Shown: one piece after another, positions 37,136-46,500 of the stretch
Layout: every line of letters begins with the position of its first letter
Position numbering within the stretch: position 1 is the first letter of the stretch
Source of the DNA: Fimbriimonadaceae bacterium
GTDB lineage: Bacteria; Armatimonadota; Fimbriimonadia; Fimbriimonadales; Fimbriimonadaceae
Length of the DNA stretch: 64,000 nt
Direction of reading: 5' to 3'
Assembly (NCBI GenBank): GCA_024710805.1
Contig: JANJUB010000073.1
Location: forward strand, 38,713-102,712
Translations under genes and position numbers: made by a program
Notes under the pieces: model-generated
Seen by the model: only the letters and a program-made list of their open reading frames with translations
Database searches by the model: none
Told to the model about the DNA's origin: nothing

Positions 37136-37423
37136 TTAGCGGATCTTGGTCCCCCGTTCCGGAAGCGATCCTCCGTGGCCTCGGTACGTTCGCGTCGGTG
37201 CGAACTCGCCCAACTTGTGGCCGATCATATTCTCGGTGACGAACACCGGAACGTGCTTTCGACCGTCGTGAACCGCAAAGGTGTGACCCACGAAGTCAGG
37301 GGTGATGGTCGAACGTCGCGACCACGTCTTGATCAGTTTCTTCTCACCGGATACATTCATGGTGAGCACCTTCTTCATCAGGTGATCGTCCACGAAGAAC
37401 CCTTTCTTTAAGCTTCTTGCCAT
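37136..37423 (-). CDS. rpsS: 30S ribosomal protein S19
   Basis: 95 residues: [19 protein letters not shown] at the N-terminus and [18 protein letters not shown] at the C-terminus are universal S19 signatures. It contacts S13 in the head of the small subunit. Normal position between rplB and rplV. Confidence 0.97.
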   Translation of the reverse strand: MARSLKKGFFVDDHLMKKVLTMNVSGEKKLIKTWSRRSTITPDFVGHTFAVHDGRKHVPVFVTENMIGHKLGEFAPTRTYRGHGGSLPERGTKIR

Positions 37424-37476
37424 TTGTCTCCTGTGTTAACCATCGCCCTTGCGGGCGGGCAGTGCACTACGTGCGA

Positions 37477-38310
37477 TTACTTCTTCGACCTCCGTCGAAC
37501 AATGAACTTGTCGGTGCGCTTGTTCTTTCGAGTTCGCTCACCCAGAGCCTTATTGCCCCAGCGATCGACGGGGCCCTTCTTACGGCCAACCGGCGACTTC
37601 GCTTCACCACCACCATGGGGGTGATCGCGCGGGGACTTGACGACACCACGGACGTGCGGCTTGCGGCCCAGTCCTCGGTTCTTACCAGCCTTACCGATCG
37701 ATTCGTTCTCGTGCTCGGCGTTGCCGACTTCACCCACGGTGGCGCGGCAGGTGGCGTGCACCATCCGCATCTCGCCGCTGGGCAAGCGAAGCGTGACATA
37801 AAGCCCTTCCTTCGCCATCACCTGGGCAGCTGCGCCCGCGGATCGGACGATCTGGCCGCCACGGCCCGGGTTCAGCTCGATGTTGTGAACGAGCGTACCG
37901 AGAGGGATGTTGCGAAGTTCGAGCGTGTGGCCCGGGAGGATGTCGGCACCCTCGCCGCTGCGCACCACGGTGCCCACCGCCAAGTTCTTCGGCGCGAGGA
38001 TGTACCGCTTCTCGCCGTCCATGTAGTGGAGCAGCGCAATGCGACAGGTGCGGTTCGGATCGTATTCGATCGCGGCGACCTTGGCATCGATGCCATCCTT
38101 GTTCCGCTTGAAGTCGACCATTCGGTAGCGCTGCTTGTTGCCGCCACCCCGGTTGAACGACGTGATGCGTCCGGTACCGTTGCGGCCGCCACTCTTGCTA
38201 ATCGAAGAGGTCAGCTTCTTTTCAGGCTTGCCTTTGGTGACTTCGGCGTACGTCGAGGCGACCTTAAAACGGCGCCCCGGCGAAGTCGGTTTCATACGCT
38301 TGACTGGCAT
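37477..38310 (-). CDS. rplB: 50S ribosomal protein L2
   Basis: 277 residues: [30 protein letters not shown] in the N-terminal half and [24 protein letters not shown] near residue 225, with the conserved His of the peptidyl-transferase region, identify L2. Starts with [15 protein letters not shown]. One base separates its start from the rplW stop codon. Confidence 0.98.
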   Translation of the reverse strand: MPVKRMKPTSPGRRFKVASTYAEVTKGKPEKKLTSSISKSGGRNGTGRITSFNRGGGNKQRYRMVDFKRNKDGIDAKVAAIEYDPNRTCRIALLHYMDGEKRYILAPKNLAVGTVVRSGEGADILPGHTLELRNIPLGTLVHNIELNPGRGGQIVRSAGAAAQVMAKEGLYVTLRLPSGEMRMVHATCRATVGEVGNAEHENESIGKAGKNRGLGRKPHVRGVVKSPRDHPHGGGEAKSPVGRKKGPVDRWGNKALGERTRKNKRTDKFIVRRRSKK

Positions 38311-38311
38311 C

Positions 38312-38662
38312 TTAGACTCCGTAATCCTCTAGCAACTGGCCCTTGGCGAGCGTGATGATGGCCTTCTTGCGTGCGGCTCGATAGCCGGTTCGCGCGCCCA
38401 CACGCCGCTTCTTGGCAGCCATGTTGATCGTGCGGACGGTCTCGACGGCGATCTTCTCGTCGTCCTTCTTGCCCGCGTTGTAAATCTCCTCGATGGCCCG
38501 CTTGATCTCGATCTTGTTGGCATCCGGAGCGACGATGAACGTGTACTTTCGCTGAAGATCCTTTTCGTCGCGGATTCGGGGGTCGCCATAAGAGGCGGAT
38601 ACCGACCGCTCGGTGATGTGGGGCTTCAAAATGATGTCGTAGCAGCTCTTCACTTCGCCCAT
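38312..38662 (-). CDS. rplW: 50S ribosomal protein L23
   Basis: 116 residues: [46 protein letters not shown] identify L23, the docking site for trigger factor and SRP at the exit tunnel. ATG 38662 lies only one base after an AGGAGG motif and overlaps rplD by 13 bases; GTG 38653, ten bases after the motif, is a good alternative start. Confidence 0.94.
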   Translation of the reverse strand: MGEVKSCYDIILKPHITERSVSASYGDPRIRDEKDLQRKYTFIVAPDANKIEIKRAIEEIYNAGKKDDEKIAVETVRTINMAAKKRRVGARTGYRAARKKAIITLAKGQLLEDYGV

Positions 38663-39309
38663 ACCTCCTCGATCTGCTTAAGCGCGTCCTGGGCGACCAC
38701 GATCTTGTGGGCAACCGCAAGGTCACGCGCGGAGAATACGTCGGTTTTCACTTCGGCACTCGTGCTCGGGGCGGTCTTCACCACCACGTTAGGCAGATTG
38801 CGGAAGCTCCGGTAAGTCTTCTCGTCGATGGCGGGGATGATGACGAGCACCCGCTTCGCTTCGGCGACACCAAACGCGGCGAGGAACGCGGTTGCGTCCT
38901 TCGTCTTCGGCGCGGCGAACACGATCTGATCGACAACCTGAACGTCACCCGACTCGATCTTGGCGTTCAGCACACCAAGGATCGCGGCGCGGCGCTCCTT
39001 CTTGTTGACCTTCTTATCGTAGTCGCGAGGCTTGACCGCGAGGGCCATGCCGCCGTGGGTGAAGTGCGGAGCGCGGATCGTTCCCTGTCGGGCGTTACCG
39101 GTCTTCTTCTGCTTGTACGGCTTTCGGCCACCACCGCGAACTTCCGACCGCGTCTTGGCACTCTGCGTACCCTGGCGCGAGTTGGCTTCCTCAGCGACGA
39201 CGGTTCGATGGACGACCGACTGATCCGGCTTTGCCGCCAAGATCGCTTCGCTGAGCTTGTGCGTGCCGACCTTCTTGCCGGCTGTGCTCTTGATTTCGAG
39301 ATTTGCCAT
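38650..39309 (-). CDS. rplD: 50S ribosomal protein L4
   Basis: 219 residues: RQGTQSAKTRSEVRGGGRKPYKQKKTGNARQGTIRAPHF is the tunnel-loop signature of L4. In E. coli L4 represses the S10 operon through its leader; a leader of about 150 bases exists here, but no such structure was demonstrated. It lies two bases after the rplC stop codon. Confidence 0.97.
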   Translation of the reverse strand: MANLEIKSTAGKKVGTHKLSEAILAAKPDQSVVHRTVVAEEANSRQGTQSAKTRSEVRGGGRKPYKQKKTGNARQGTIRAPHFTHGGMALAVKPRDYDKKVNKKERRAAILGVLNAKIESGDVQVVDQIVFAAPKTKDATAFLAAFGVAEAKRVLVIIPAIDEKTYRSFRNLPNVVVKTAPSTSAEVKTDVFSARDLAVAHKIVVAQDALKQIEEVWAK

Positions 39310-39311
39310 GG

Positions 39312-39938
39312 TTACCTGACCGCCTTGTTGATGGTCACGAGGGCGCCGTTCGGGCCCGGGACGCTACCCGTCACCAGGATGAGCCCGCGCTCGACGTCGA
39401 CTTGGAACACTTGCATTCCCTTCTGAGTGACGCGGTCGGTACCCATTCGGCCCGGCTTCTTGGTGCCCTTGAAGACGCGCTGGGGACCGGTCGCACCGCT
39501 GGAGAGCGGTCGGCGGTGCGTCATATAGCCGTGGGTCATGTGCTGACCCCTAAAGTGGTATCGCTTCACGCCGCCGGCGAAGCCGCGACCCTTGCTGATT
39601 CCCGTCACCGTGATCTCTTCACCAGGGGCAAAGATGTCGGCGGTGATCTCTTGGCCAAGCTCCACGCCGTCGACGGCGTCGACTCGGAACTCGCGCAACG
39701 TGCGCAGATTCTTGTTCACGTTGGCTTTCTTCAGGTGGCCGTACTTCGGGAAGGTGAGTTGCTTCTCCTTCACGTCGCCATAGCCAACCTGGACAGCGGC
39801 ATATCCGTCACGCTCGATCGTCTTGATCTGCGTAACGTACACCGGCCCCGCCTGGATGACGGTCACCGGCACCATTTTTCCCTCTTCGGTGAAGAGGTGG
39901 GTCATTCCTATCTTAGTTCCGAGGATTCCCGGCAGCAT
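39312..39938 (-). CDS. rplC: 50S ribosomal protein L3
   Basis: 208 residues: GTKIGMTHLFTEEGKMVPVTVIQAGP at the start and TGISKGRGFAGGVKRYHFRGQHMTHG identify L3. First gene of the operon here, with AAGGAG seven bases before ATG. In most bacteria rpsJ (S10) precedes it; here the upstream 550 bases contain no rpsJ. Confidence 0.97.
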   Translation of the reverse strand: MLPGILGTKIGMTHLFTEEGKMVPVTVIQAGPVYVTQIKTIERDGYAAVQVGYGDVKEKQLTFPKYGHLKKANVNKNLRTLREFRVDAVDGVELGQEITADIFAPGEEITVTGISKGRGFAGGVKRYHFRGQHMTHGYMTHRRPLSSGATGPQRVFKGTKKPGRMGTDRVTQKGMQVFQVDVERGLILVTGSVPGPNGALVTINKAVR

Positions 39939-39981
39939 TCAACACTCCTTGCTGCATTCGCATTGCGAACACATGAGATTT

Positions 39982-40083
39982 CTATCGTTTCAGCTTCGCG
40001 CGCTCTCGAACGGATCGGGTGCCGTTGCCCAACGTGGGGGCGGCGCCGTTCGCAGCTATGAAGCCGTCGATGAGCCCTGGCAT
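39982..40083 (-). CDS. possible 33-residue leader ORF of the ribosomal operon
   Basis: Reads MPGLIDGFIAANGAAPTL... and ends RERAKLKR, between the promoter and rplC, with stop codon 43 bases before the rplC ATG. GC-biased third positions are consistent with coding, and the C-terminus is basic. No ribosome site is clear; the ATG lies about ten bases from the predicted transcript start. Could be a regulatory leader peptide or chance. Confidence 0.3.
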   Translation of the reverse strand: MPGLIDGFIAANGAAPTLGNGTRSVRERAKLKR

Positions 40084-40099
40084 GCCAAGGCCAGCGAAT

Positions 40100-40128
40100 A
40101 TGATACCCGCGAGGGACACTGAAGTCAA
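40100..40128 (-). promoter_or_regulatory. promoter of the rplC-rplE operon
   Basis: Minus strand: TTGACT, 17 bases, TATCAT. The transcript would begin near 40093, giving a leader of about 155 bases before rplC. Confidence 0.8.
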
Positions 40129-40173
40129 GGGGTGCGCGGAATGGCTCGGATTGGTTCGGATTGTCCGGGTCTG

Positions 40174-40199
40174 AGCGACGGGCCCCGCGCGCCTCTTGG
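40174..40199. repeat. copy of the GC-rich dispersed repeat
   Basis: GCGACGGGCCCCGCGCGCCTCTTGG matches ACGACGGCCCCCGCGCGCCTCGTGG of the fliK array units with a few differences. It lies upstream of the ribosomal promoter. Confidence 0.55.
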
Positions 40200-40486
40200 C
40201 TGATCACCTTTCATCGAGCAAAGAGCTAACCCGAGCCACCCGACAACCCCGAACCTACCGGGCATTTCACGGAACATCTTCAAGCTAGATGGCGTCGTAA
40301 CGACTGTAGCGCCGAGGTTCACACGGAGGGGCGACCTGTAGGGAGCAGGGGGTGAGGGCCCGCTATTCCTACCGGATCGTGAAAATGCGGATAAATTCTG
40401 GCGTCGGCATCTCAGAAAGGGCCTGGCCCTGTGGAAAGAGCTAGTCAAGCGGTTAGAGACATCACACGAGGGGTGGGATAGAGACA

Positions 40487-40765
40487 ATGCCAATGCCAAC
40501 GACCACAAGAACGGACTCCGGCGGACGTGCCGTTCGATTGACCAAGCGAGAGATCGAAGTGCTGAGCTTGATTGCTCAGGGAAACAGCAGCAAGGAAGCG
40601 GCGGACTCCCTGTATGTATCCAAGCGAACGGTGGATTTCCATCTGGCGAACATTTACGACAAGCTTCAGGTTAACAATCGAGTACAAGCGTTCCGAGCGG
40701 CGACGCGACTGGGACTGATTCCTTTCGAGCCTACGTTCGGACCGGCACGCGGCGACGCGGCCTAA
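40487..40765 (+). CDS. stand-alone LuxR-type helix-turn-helix protein
   Basis: 92 residues. After a Ser/Thr-rich start, residues 17-75 form a complete LuxR/GerE domain: LTKREIEVLSLIAQGNSSKEAADSLYVSKRTVDFHLANIYDKLQVNNRVQA. No receiver or ligand domain. Such short proteins can act as DNA-binding regulators partnered with a separate receiver; the single-domain receiver at 7213 shows receivers without outputs exist in this genome, but no link is shown. Monocistronic, followed by a terminator. Confidence 0.88.
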   Translation: MPMPTTTRTDSGGRAVRLTKREIEVLSLIAQGNSSKEAADSLYVSKRTVDFHLANIYDKLQVNNRVQAFRAATRLGLIPFEPTFGPARGDAA

Positions 40766-40787
40766 GAGAGCACGGGTTCTTAAGGTT

Positions 40788-40832
40788 AAGGCCTCGCTGG
40801 GGAAATCTAGCGGGGCCTTCTTGCTTTTCTTT
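40788..40832 (+). terminator. rho-independent terminator
   Basis: AAGGCC(T)CGCT ... AGCG(G)GGCCTT at 40788-40819, then CTTGCTTTTCTTT. Confidence 0.85.
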
Positions 40833-40867
40833 GCACCGATTTCCTTGCCTTGCCTCGTCCCTTAGGC

Positions 40868-41260
40868 ATGGAGACTTTTGGCAGCCTGCTCGCTCAGCAA
40901 GTCCAGATGGAAGGCAATCCGATCGTCGCGCTGATCTCTGGCGTCGTCGGCCTCTTCTTCTGGCTCGGTCTTTACATCGTTATGGCGGTCGCCCTAATGA
41001 CGATCGCGAAGAAAACCAACACCCCCAACGAATGGTGGGCTTGGGTGCCGATCCTGAACATCATCCTGATGCTCCAGATCGCCCAACTGGAGATCTGGTA
41101 CATCGTCCTGCTGTTTATCCCGTGCGTGAACCTCTTCGTCGCGATCTACACCTGGTGGAAGATCGCCGAACGGCGAGGAAAGCCCGGCGCGATATCGATC
41201 CTCATGATCGTCCCGTTCATCAACTTCTTCGTCCCGCTCTACATCGCGTTCAGCGATTGA
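40868..41260 (+). CDS. DUF5684-like small membrane protein
   Basis: 130 residues with four hydrophobic segments (ALISGVVGLFFWLGLYIVMAVAL, VPILNIILMLQIA, WYIVLLFIPCVNLFVAIYTW, ISILMIVPFINFFVPLYIAF). The NEWWAWVPILNIILMLQIA and PCVNLFVAIYTWWKIAE segments match DUF5684, a membrane family of unknown function seen near signal peptidases in some genomes. ATG 40868 is chosen; 40850 is possible. The end overlaps the convergent DinB gene by 11 bases. Confidence 0.7.
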   Translation: METFGSLLAQQVQMEGNPIVALISGVVGLFFWLGLYIVMAVALMTIAKKTNTPNEWWAWVPILNIILMLQIAQLEIWYIVLLFIPCVNLFVAIYTWWKIAERRGKPGAISILMIVPFINFFVPLYIAFSD

Positions 41261-41777
41261 CGGTTCGAAGCCGCTTGTACATCTCGTGAAGGAGCACGGC
41301 CTGGCCGCCGTGGTAGGAGTCGTGCTCCACGAGATGCGCGAGAATCCAGCGGTACGTGAACGAGTTCTTCTTGCCCCGCGACAGGACTTCCACCGATTCG
41401 ACCTGGTTGCGGATGTAGTCGAGGTTCACGGCTCGACGATCGTCGAGCAGCTCCAGGTACCACATGAGCGGCTTCTTGGGAGGCTTCGGCCAGTAAGCCT
41501 TGTATTGATCCAACTCCCGGTTGTAGATCGCCTCGGGCGTCGTGGCGTCGTCAGCTTCGCCGGCTCCGATACACCGGAGCCACCAGTTCTCCGCGTCGAT
41601 GAGGTGCAGGATGATCCCGCCGATCGACGGTCCGTTCTCGTAAGGTTGCCATATGACTGCGGCCTGCGACGCCCGCCCGAGGTTCTCGCGCCACTCCCGC
41701 GTGCCGTCTTGCAGGGTGGCCATCAACAACCCAAGTTCGGGATGGGATTCTCGATCAGGAGCGACATCGTAGAGCAT
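41250..41777 (-). CDS. DinB family protein
   Basis: 175 residues from MLYDVAPDRESHPELG. A four-helix bundle with metal-ligand-like His residues in GGIILHLIDAENWWLR and in LAHLVEHDSYHGGQAVLL, the DinB/YfiT pattern. Members include thiol-dependent transferases and damage-inducible proteins; the substrate here is unknown. TAATCT lies seven bases before the ATG, so the message may be leaderless. Confidence 0.85.
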   Translation of the reverse strand: MLYDVAPDRESHPELGLLMATLQDGTREWRENLGRASQAAVIWQPYENGPSIGGIILHLIDAENWWLRCIGAGEADDATTPEAIYNRELDQYKAYWPKPPKKPLMWYLELLDDRRAVNLDYIRNQVESVEVLSRGKKNSFTYRWILAHLVEHDSYHGGQAVLLHEMYKRLRTVNR

Positions 41778-41839
41778 AACCTTCAGATTATCACGGCTAT
41801 CGCAGTCAAGGGCGGCCAAAAGTAAGGTAAGAACCGCCC

Positions 41840-43582
41840 GTGTGGCGAGTGCGCATGCTCGGAAGGTTCGAGGTGATTGGCGAAGAAGGCCAGCCTGCGG
41901 TCTTTCGTTCGCGCAAGGTCGGCTGCTTGCTTGCCTTTCTATGCTTGAACCTCGGGCGCCCGATCTCGAACCACACGCTCAAGGAGTTGCTTTGGCCCGA
42001 CTCGGACGGCGACCGACAGTCCCAGAGCCTTCGCCGGGCAATCACCGACCTACGCGACGCCCTGGAGACGAACACGAGCCGGGGCCGGCTGGTCCACACC
42101 GAATCAGGCTCGGTCGCGCTCGACGAGGACGCGATCGACTTCGACGTGCGCCGGTTCGAGTCGCTGCTCACGTGCCCGGTCGATTCGGAGGACTACATGG
42201 TTCGAGCCGCCGAGGCTCTGGCGCTGTATGCCGGACCCATCTCCGCTCCCCTCGAGGATGAATGGGTGTATCCGTATCGACGGCAGTATGAAGAGGAGTA
42301 CTGCGCGGCGGTCGAGCAGTTCTGTTCGTCACTGATCGCACACGGCCAAGCGGCACAAGCGGTCCGCATTGCGAACACGGCGCTGCACGTCGCACCTTTG
42401 CGTGAGGAACCGTTTGTTGCGTCGATTCGGGCGCACACCGCGGCGGGCAATGCCAGCATGGCCCTCCGACAGTTTGAGGCGCTCGAGCAGATGCTCGACG
42501 ACAACTTCGGCCAAACCCCTTCCGAGCGCGCGCTGGAGGCCCTCGAGAGCCAATCCGTAATCGGCGCACCCGTCCGGAGAGTCGAGATCCCCGAATCCGG
42601 AGGGGCCGTCCCATCGGAGTCGCGGTTTTACGTACGCCGCGAAGCCGACGAGCAGTTTGAAGCCGCGCTCGACGCCGACGAGGGCGTGCTCATCGTGTTC
42701 GGCCCGCGCCAAGTTGGAAAGACTTCCCTGCTGGCGCAGATGGCGGACTATGCCCGCGATCAAGGTCGGCAGGTCGCGGTTACCGACTTCCAATCGCTCA
42801 GTTCCTCCGAAGTCGGGCGCGTAGTTCCGCTCTACCACAGCCTCCTCCACAGCCTGGCGACCCAGTTGGACGTTGACTACCAACCGTCGTGGAATGAGTG
42901 GGTGGGGCCAAACTCGAACCTAAACAACCTGATCGCGGACGTGCTGAAGCGCACCCCCCACCGCGTGGTGTGGGCGATGGACGAGGTCGACCGGTTGTTT
43001 GGAGCCGACTACTCCGACGACTTCTTCGGTCTGATCCGCAGCTGGTACAACCGCCGAGCCCTTGATCCGGCCGGACCATGGCGAAAGCTGACGATCGCGA
43101 TCAGCTATGCGACCGAAGCCCATCTGTTCATCAAGGACATGAGCCAATCCCCGTTCAATGTGGGCGTGCGGGTGAACTTGAGGGACTTCACGAGCGCGGA
43201 GGTCGAGGATCTCGCCCGGCGCTATGGAGACGCAACTCGCAAGCACGTTGGCGACGTCTACGCGCTGACCCATGGGCATCCCTTCCTCACCCGTAGGGCA
43301 CTCGGCTACCTCGACGGCGGAACCGGGATCGGCATGTTGAACCAGCTTGCCGACTCTGATGAAGGTCCGTTTGGTGACCACCTGCGGAGGTTGAAGGAGG
43401 CGGTCCACCGCGACCCGGAGACCCTGGCCGAGGTCCGCCGGGTGTTGGATGGCGATGACACGGGCGACCCCGCCGTTCGAAGGCGGCTGGTGTCCGCCGG
43501 GGTGCTGTTAGAGACCGGCCCCGGAAGCTGGACGTTTAGGGTGCCGGTTTACGAGGCGTACCTGCGGCGGGTTTTGTCTTAG
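41840..43582 (+). CDS. SARP/BTAD-type regulator fused to an AAA-like ATPase
   Basis: 580 residues from GTG 41840 (WRVRMLGRFEVIGEEG). Residues 1-95 are an OmpR/SARP-type winged helix (LKELLWPDSDGDRQSQSLRRAITDLRDAL), 100-240 a BTAD helical-repeat domain (AVRIANTALHVAPLREEPFVASIRAHTAAGN), and 260-540 an AAA-like domain with Walker A FGPRQVGKTSLL and Walker B VWAMDEVDRLF. Similar STAND-like regulators use nucleotide binding to switch transcription. It overlaps the convergent AAA-WD40 gene by 47 bases, and both proteins carry the same kind of ATPase domain. Confidence 0.85.
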   Translation: MWRVRMLGRFEVIGEEGQPAVFRSRKVGCLLAFLCLNLGRPISNHTLKELLWPDSDGDRQSQSLRRAITDLRDALETNTSRGRLVHTESGSVALDEDAIDFDVRRFESLLTCPVDSEDYMVRAAEALALYAGPISAPLEDEWVYPYRRQYEEEYCAAVEQFCSSLIAHGQAAQAVRIANTALHVAPLREEPFVASIRAHTAAGNASMALRQFEALEQMLDDNFGQTPSERALEALESQSVIGAPVRRVEIPESGGAVPSESRFYVRREADEQFEAALDADEGVLIVFGPRQVGKTSLLAQMADYARDQGRQVAVTDFQSLSSSEVGRVVPLYHSLLHSLATQLDVDYQPSWNEWVGPNSNLNNLIADVLKRTPHRVVWAMDEVDRLFGADYSDDFFGLIRSWYNRRALDPAGPWRKLTIAISYATEAHLFIKDMSQSPFNVGVRVNLRDFTSAEVEDLARRYGDATRKHVGDVYALTHGHPFLTRRALGYLDGGTGIGMLNQLADSDEGPFGDHLRRLKEAVHRDPETLAEVRRVLDGDDTGDPAVRRRLVSAGVLLETGPGSWTFRVPVYEAYLRRVLS

Positions 43583-46500
43583 GCGTGTGCCAGGGCTGGC
43601 TATCAAACACGCGAATAACGCCATCCAGGCAGTCGACCTTGACTTTCTTGCCGCCCTTGATAAACGTGGCCCGATCACCATAGTTGGGACTTGGGGGCCG
43701 ATCGGACTTGATGGGTTCGTAATCAAAGGTAAAGAGTTGCTCTCCGCTCTTGAGGTCGTGCAGAGTCGCGGAAGCACCAAGGTTGCTGAGGGTGAAACGT
43801 GTGAGGTCAGGCGAAAAACTGACGGCAAAGGTCCGAGCTCCTGGGAAGACTTCGTACATCACCTTATTGGACTTCAGATCCCAGAAGTAGGCGGATCCCA
43901 GCCCGGTTACCGCGACAAGGTAGCGACTCTCCGGACTGACATGAAGATGACCGAGCGGAGTCGAAGGGAACGGCAGCTTGTTCTGCACCTTACCCGTCGT
44001 CGGGTCGATCTTGACGATGTCACAGTGCGCAGGATTATCTCCTCCGGTGAAGGCGGCAATCACGGTCGTGCCTTTGTCCGCGGTCACCAAGTCCCACAGA
44101 CTCCGACCGAGATCGAGTCGTCGCATGAACTTACCATCCTCCGTCGCGTAGAACAGCAAGCTGCCCTCATCATACGCCAGAAGGACGTACTTCCCGGCGA
44201 CAGATCCCGTGATCTTCATCGGCATCTGCGCCTTCAAATCCTCTGGTACCTTGAGTCTGGTAATGCTCCGCAAATCGGCAAAGTTAAGGAGATGTACTTC
44301 CACTTCACTAGCATCGGAACACGCAACAACCCATCTTTGTGAGAGTGGAAACTCGTTCAACCATGTGACTGCCTTCGATGAGATCTTCCACTTGTCCTCC
44401 ACTTTCAGGGTAGGGACAGACAGCTTCTCGATTGTGCCATCTGCCAAGCCAACATAGACCTGGCCATGCACAGACCGCACGGTTCGCATCAAAGTACCAC
44501 CAAGGGATCGACGGTACACCTGCCCGTTCGCGTTATCCCTGGAAAACAACTTTCCATCGATCGTGATGCCATACACTGCGGACTCGTTATCGGGCAGCGA
44601 GGTCCCTCGGATGTCCAGCTCGCCCGTGGGATAAGATCGAATCGCGGCACGAAGTCCGATCTTCGAGACCCTAAGGACCGAACGATCATCGATGGAGGCC
44701 ACATGGTACGAATCTGCGACGAAGTGGACATCTTTAACCGAGGTCCGATGACCCGCAAGGGATGCTAGCAGCTTTCCAGAAGCCACGTCATACACCCTAA
44801 CGACTCCGTCCAGAGTACCAACGACGATTCGGTCACCCTTGGGAGAGAATGCCATCGCGTAGGGGCGAATCTCGGGACCGTCGAACGTCCGAATGATGTT
44901 CAAGTCTTCGGTCGACCGTAACTCGAGTCGACGCGGATCCCAGTTCCAAGCGAAGAAGTGGCGGCGATCCGGACTAATGGTGAGGTGGTTGCCCCAGTTG
45001 GGCCAAAGGTCTCTCATCTCCAGCATATGCTGCTGCGTGCCCTTGGTATCCCAACGGATGAGCTTTCGACTTTGATGCAGGCTGATGATGGAACCATCGT
45101 GCAGGAACTTGGCCCCGGTCGTGAATCCTTCACCAGAAACAAGGGTTGTATCCTTCAGAGTATCGAGGTGTCTGGAGTAGAGAACTGGCCCGTTGGATCC
45201 GCTCTCACTCCAAAGAATCATATTCGCTTCAGGCAGCACATCCCAGACTCTTAGCAATGGTTTGGGACCGGAGACGATCTTGCCGGTCTCCTCATCCCGA
45301 ACAACATTGACATACTGCGCCAAGGGTCGGAGGACTTGGAAGCGACCAACCTGGATATCGAAGTAGTGGCCTTTCAACGCAACTTCGGCGTGGGTGGCCG
45401 AGGCTGGAGTGACATGTACTGCACGACGGGGGGAATGAGCGATCAACCGACCTCGTTGATCGATGGCCAACCTTGAATCAGGGTCCAACTGCTGCTCATA
45501 CACGTACTCGCCCAAGCGCAGGGACGCGTGGCCCCACTCCCAGCCCTTATTCGGATAGTCCCGTGCACGGTCGAGGAAGGTAGCGGCTCGCATGAGTTGG
45601 TTCTTTGACAGAGCGAGGCCCATAGCGTTCATCATGCCGTTGTAGCTGCTCTCGGACAGAGCCGCCGAGGTCCTTTCCAAGTTGGTAAGCGCGTCTCTGC
45701 GCCCTTCGGAGACCCTCTCCAGTTCCCGGTTCTTGACTTCAAGTTCGCGCAATGATGCTGCGCGAAGGCCAGAGAGTCGCAAAAGTTCCTGGTTGCGGAG
45801 ATCGATTTCGGCCAGCGACCTCGCACGCTCCTCTGAGAGTTGCGACACTTCTTTGGCGCGCTGCTGTAGATTCTCCAGCGTGCGCGCTCGTTCATCCGAA
45901 ACGCGCTCCAACTCACCCGACTGCTGCTTCAGTTCGCGAAGTGCCTGTTCACGGTCGTAGGCGAGCCAGTTGCGATTGACGGCAAGCGAAGTCACGCCCA
46001 GCACAATCACCCCCGCGACCGTAGCGGTGCGCAGCAGTGCGACCCGAGCGGCGCCTCGTTGGCGACGCAACTCCGCATCGGGAAGGCTGCTTCGTCGCCA
46101 ACGTTCGTCAAACACCATGCGATAGAGCCGGTTACGAAGCGCGAGCGCTCGTCGATCTTCGAGGCCGACTCCGGCAAGGCGAAGGGTAGCGACGATCGGG
46201 TTCTCTTCGCGGGTCTCGATTCGCTGACCTTTCAACAACTTCCCATAAAGTTCGAGAACCTGGATGCGGCGCTCTTCGGGCGAGAGGCCGGGGACATCGG
46301 GATCGAGCAGCCGCCGTTCGACATCGGCGAAGTTGGGTTCTCGCTGACGACCCTCGGGGGTCAGAAAGATCCGCCGCACCAGGGTATCGACATCGCGTTT
46401 GGTGTGCACCCAATCGTTGGCCTCGATATGGCTGCACAAGAGTTGGGTCAGGTAGGGATGGCCGTTCAACCAGTAGTGCACCCGGGCCATCAGCTTAGTG

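Larger units (their letters stand above)
39939..40486. other. gene-poor region upstream of the ribosomal operon
   Basis: 548 bases between rplC and the LuxR-type gene. It holds the operon promoter, a 33-codon leader ORF and a copy of the GC-rich dispersed repeat. The 99- and 127-codon minus-strand ORFs crossing it have no recognisable protein features. Nothing resembling rpsJ, tuf or a tRNA is present. Confidence 0.7.
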
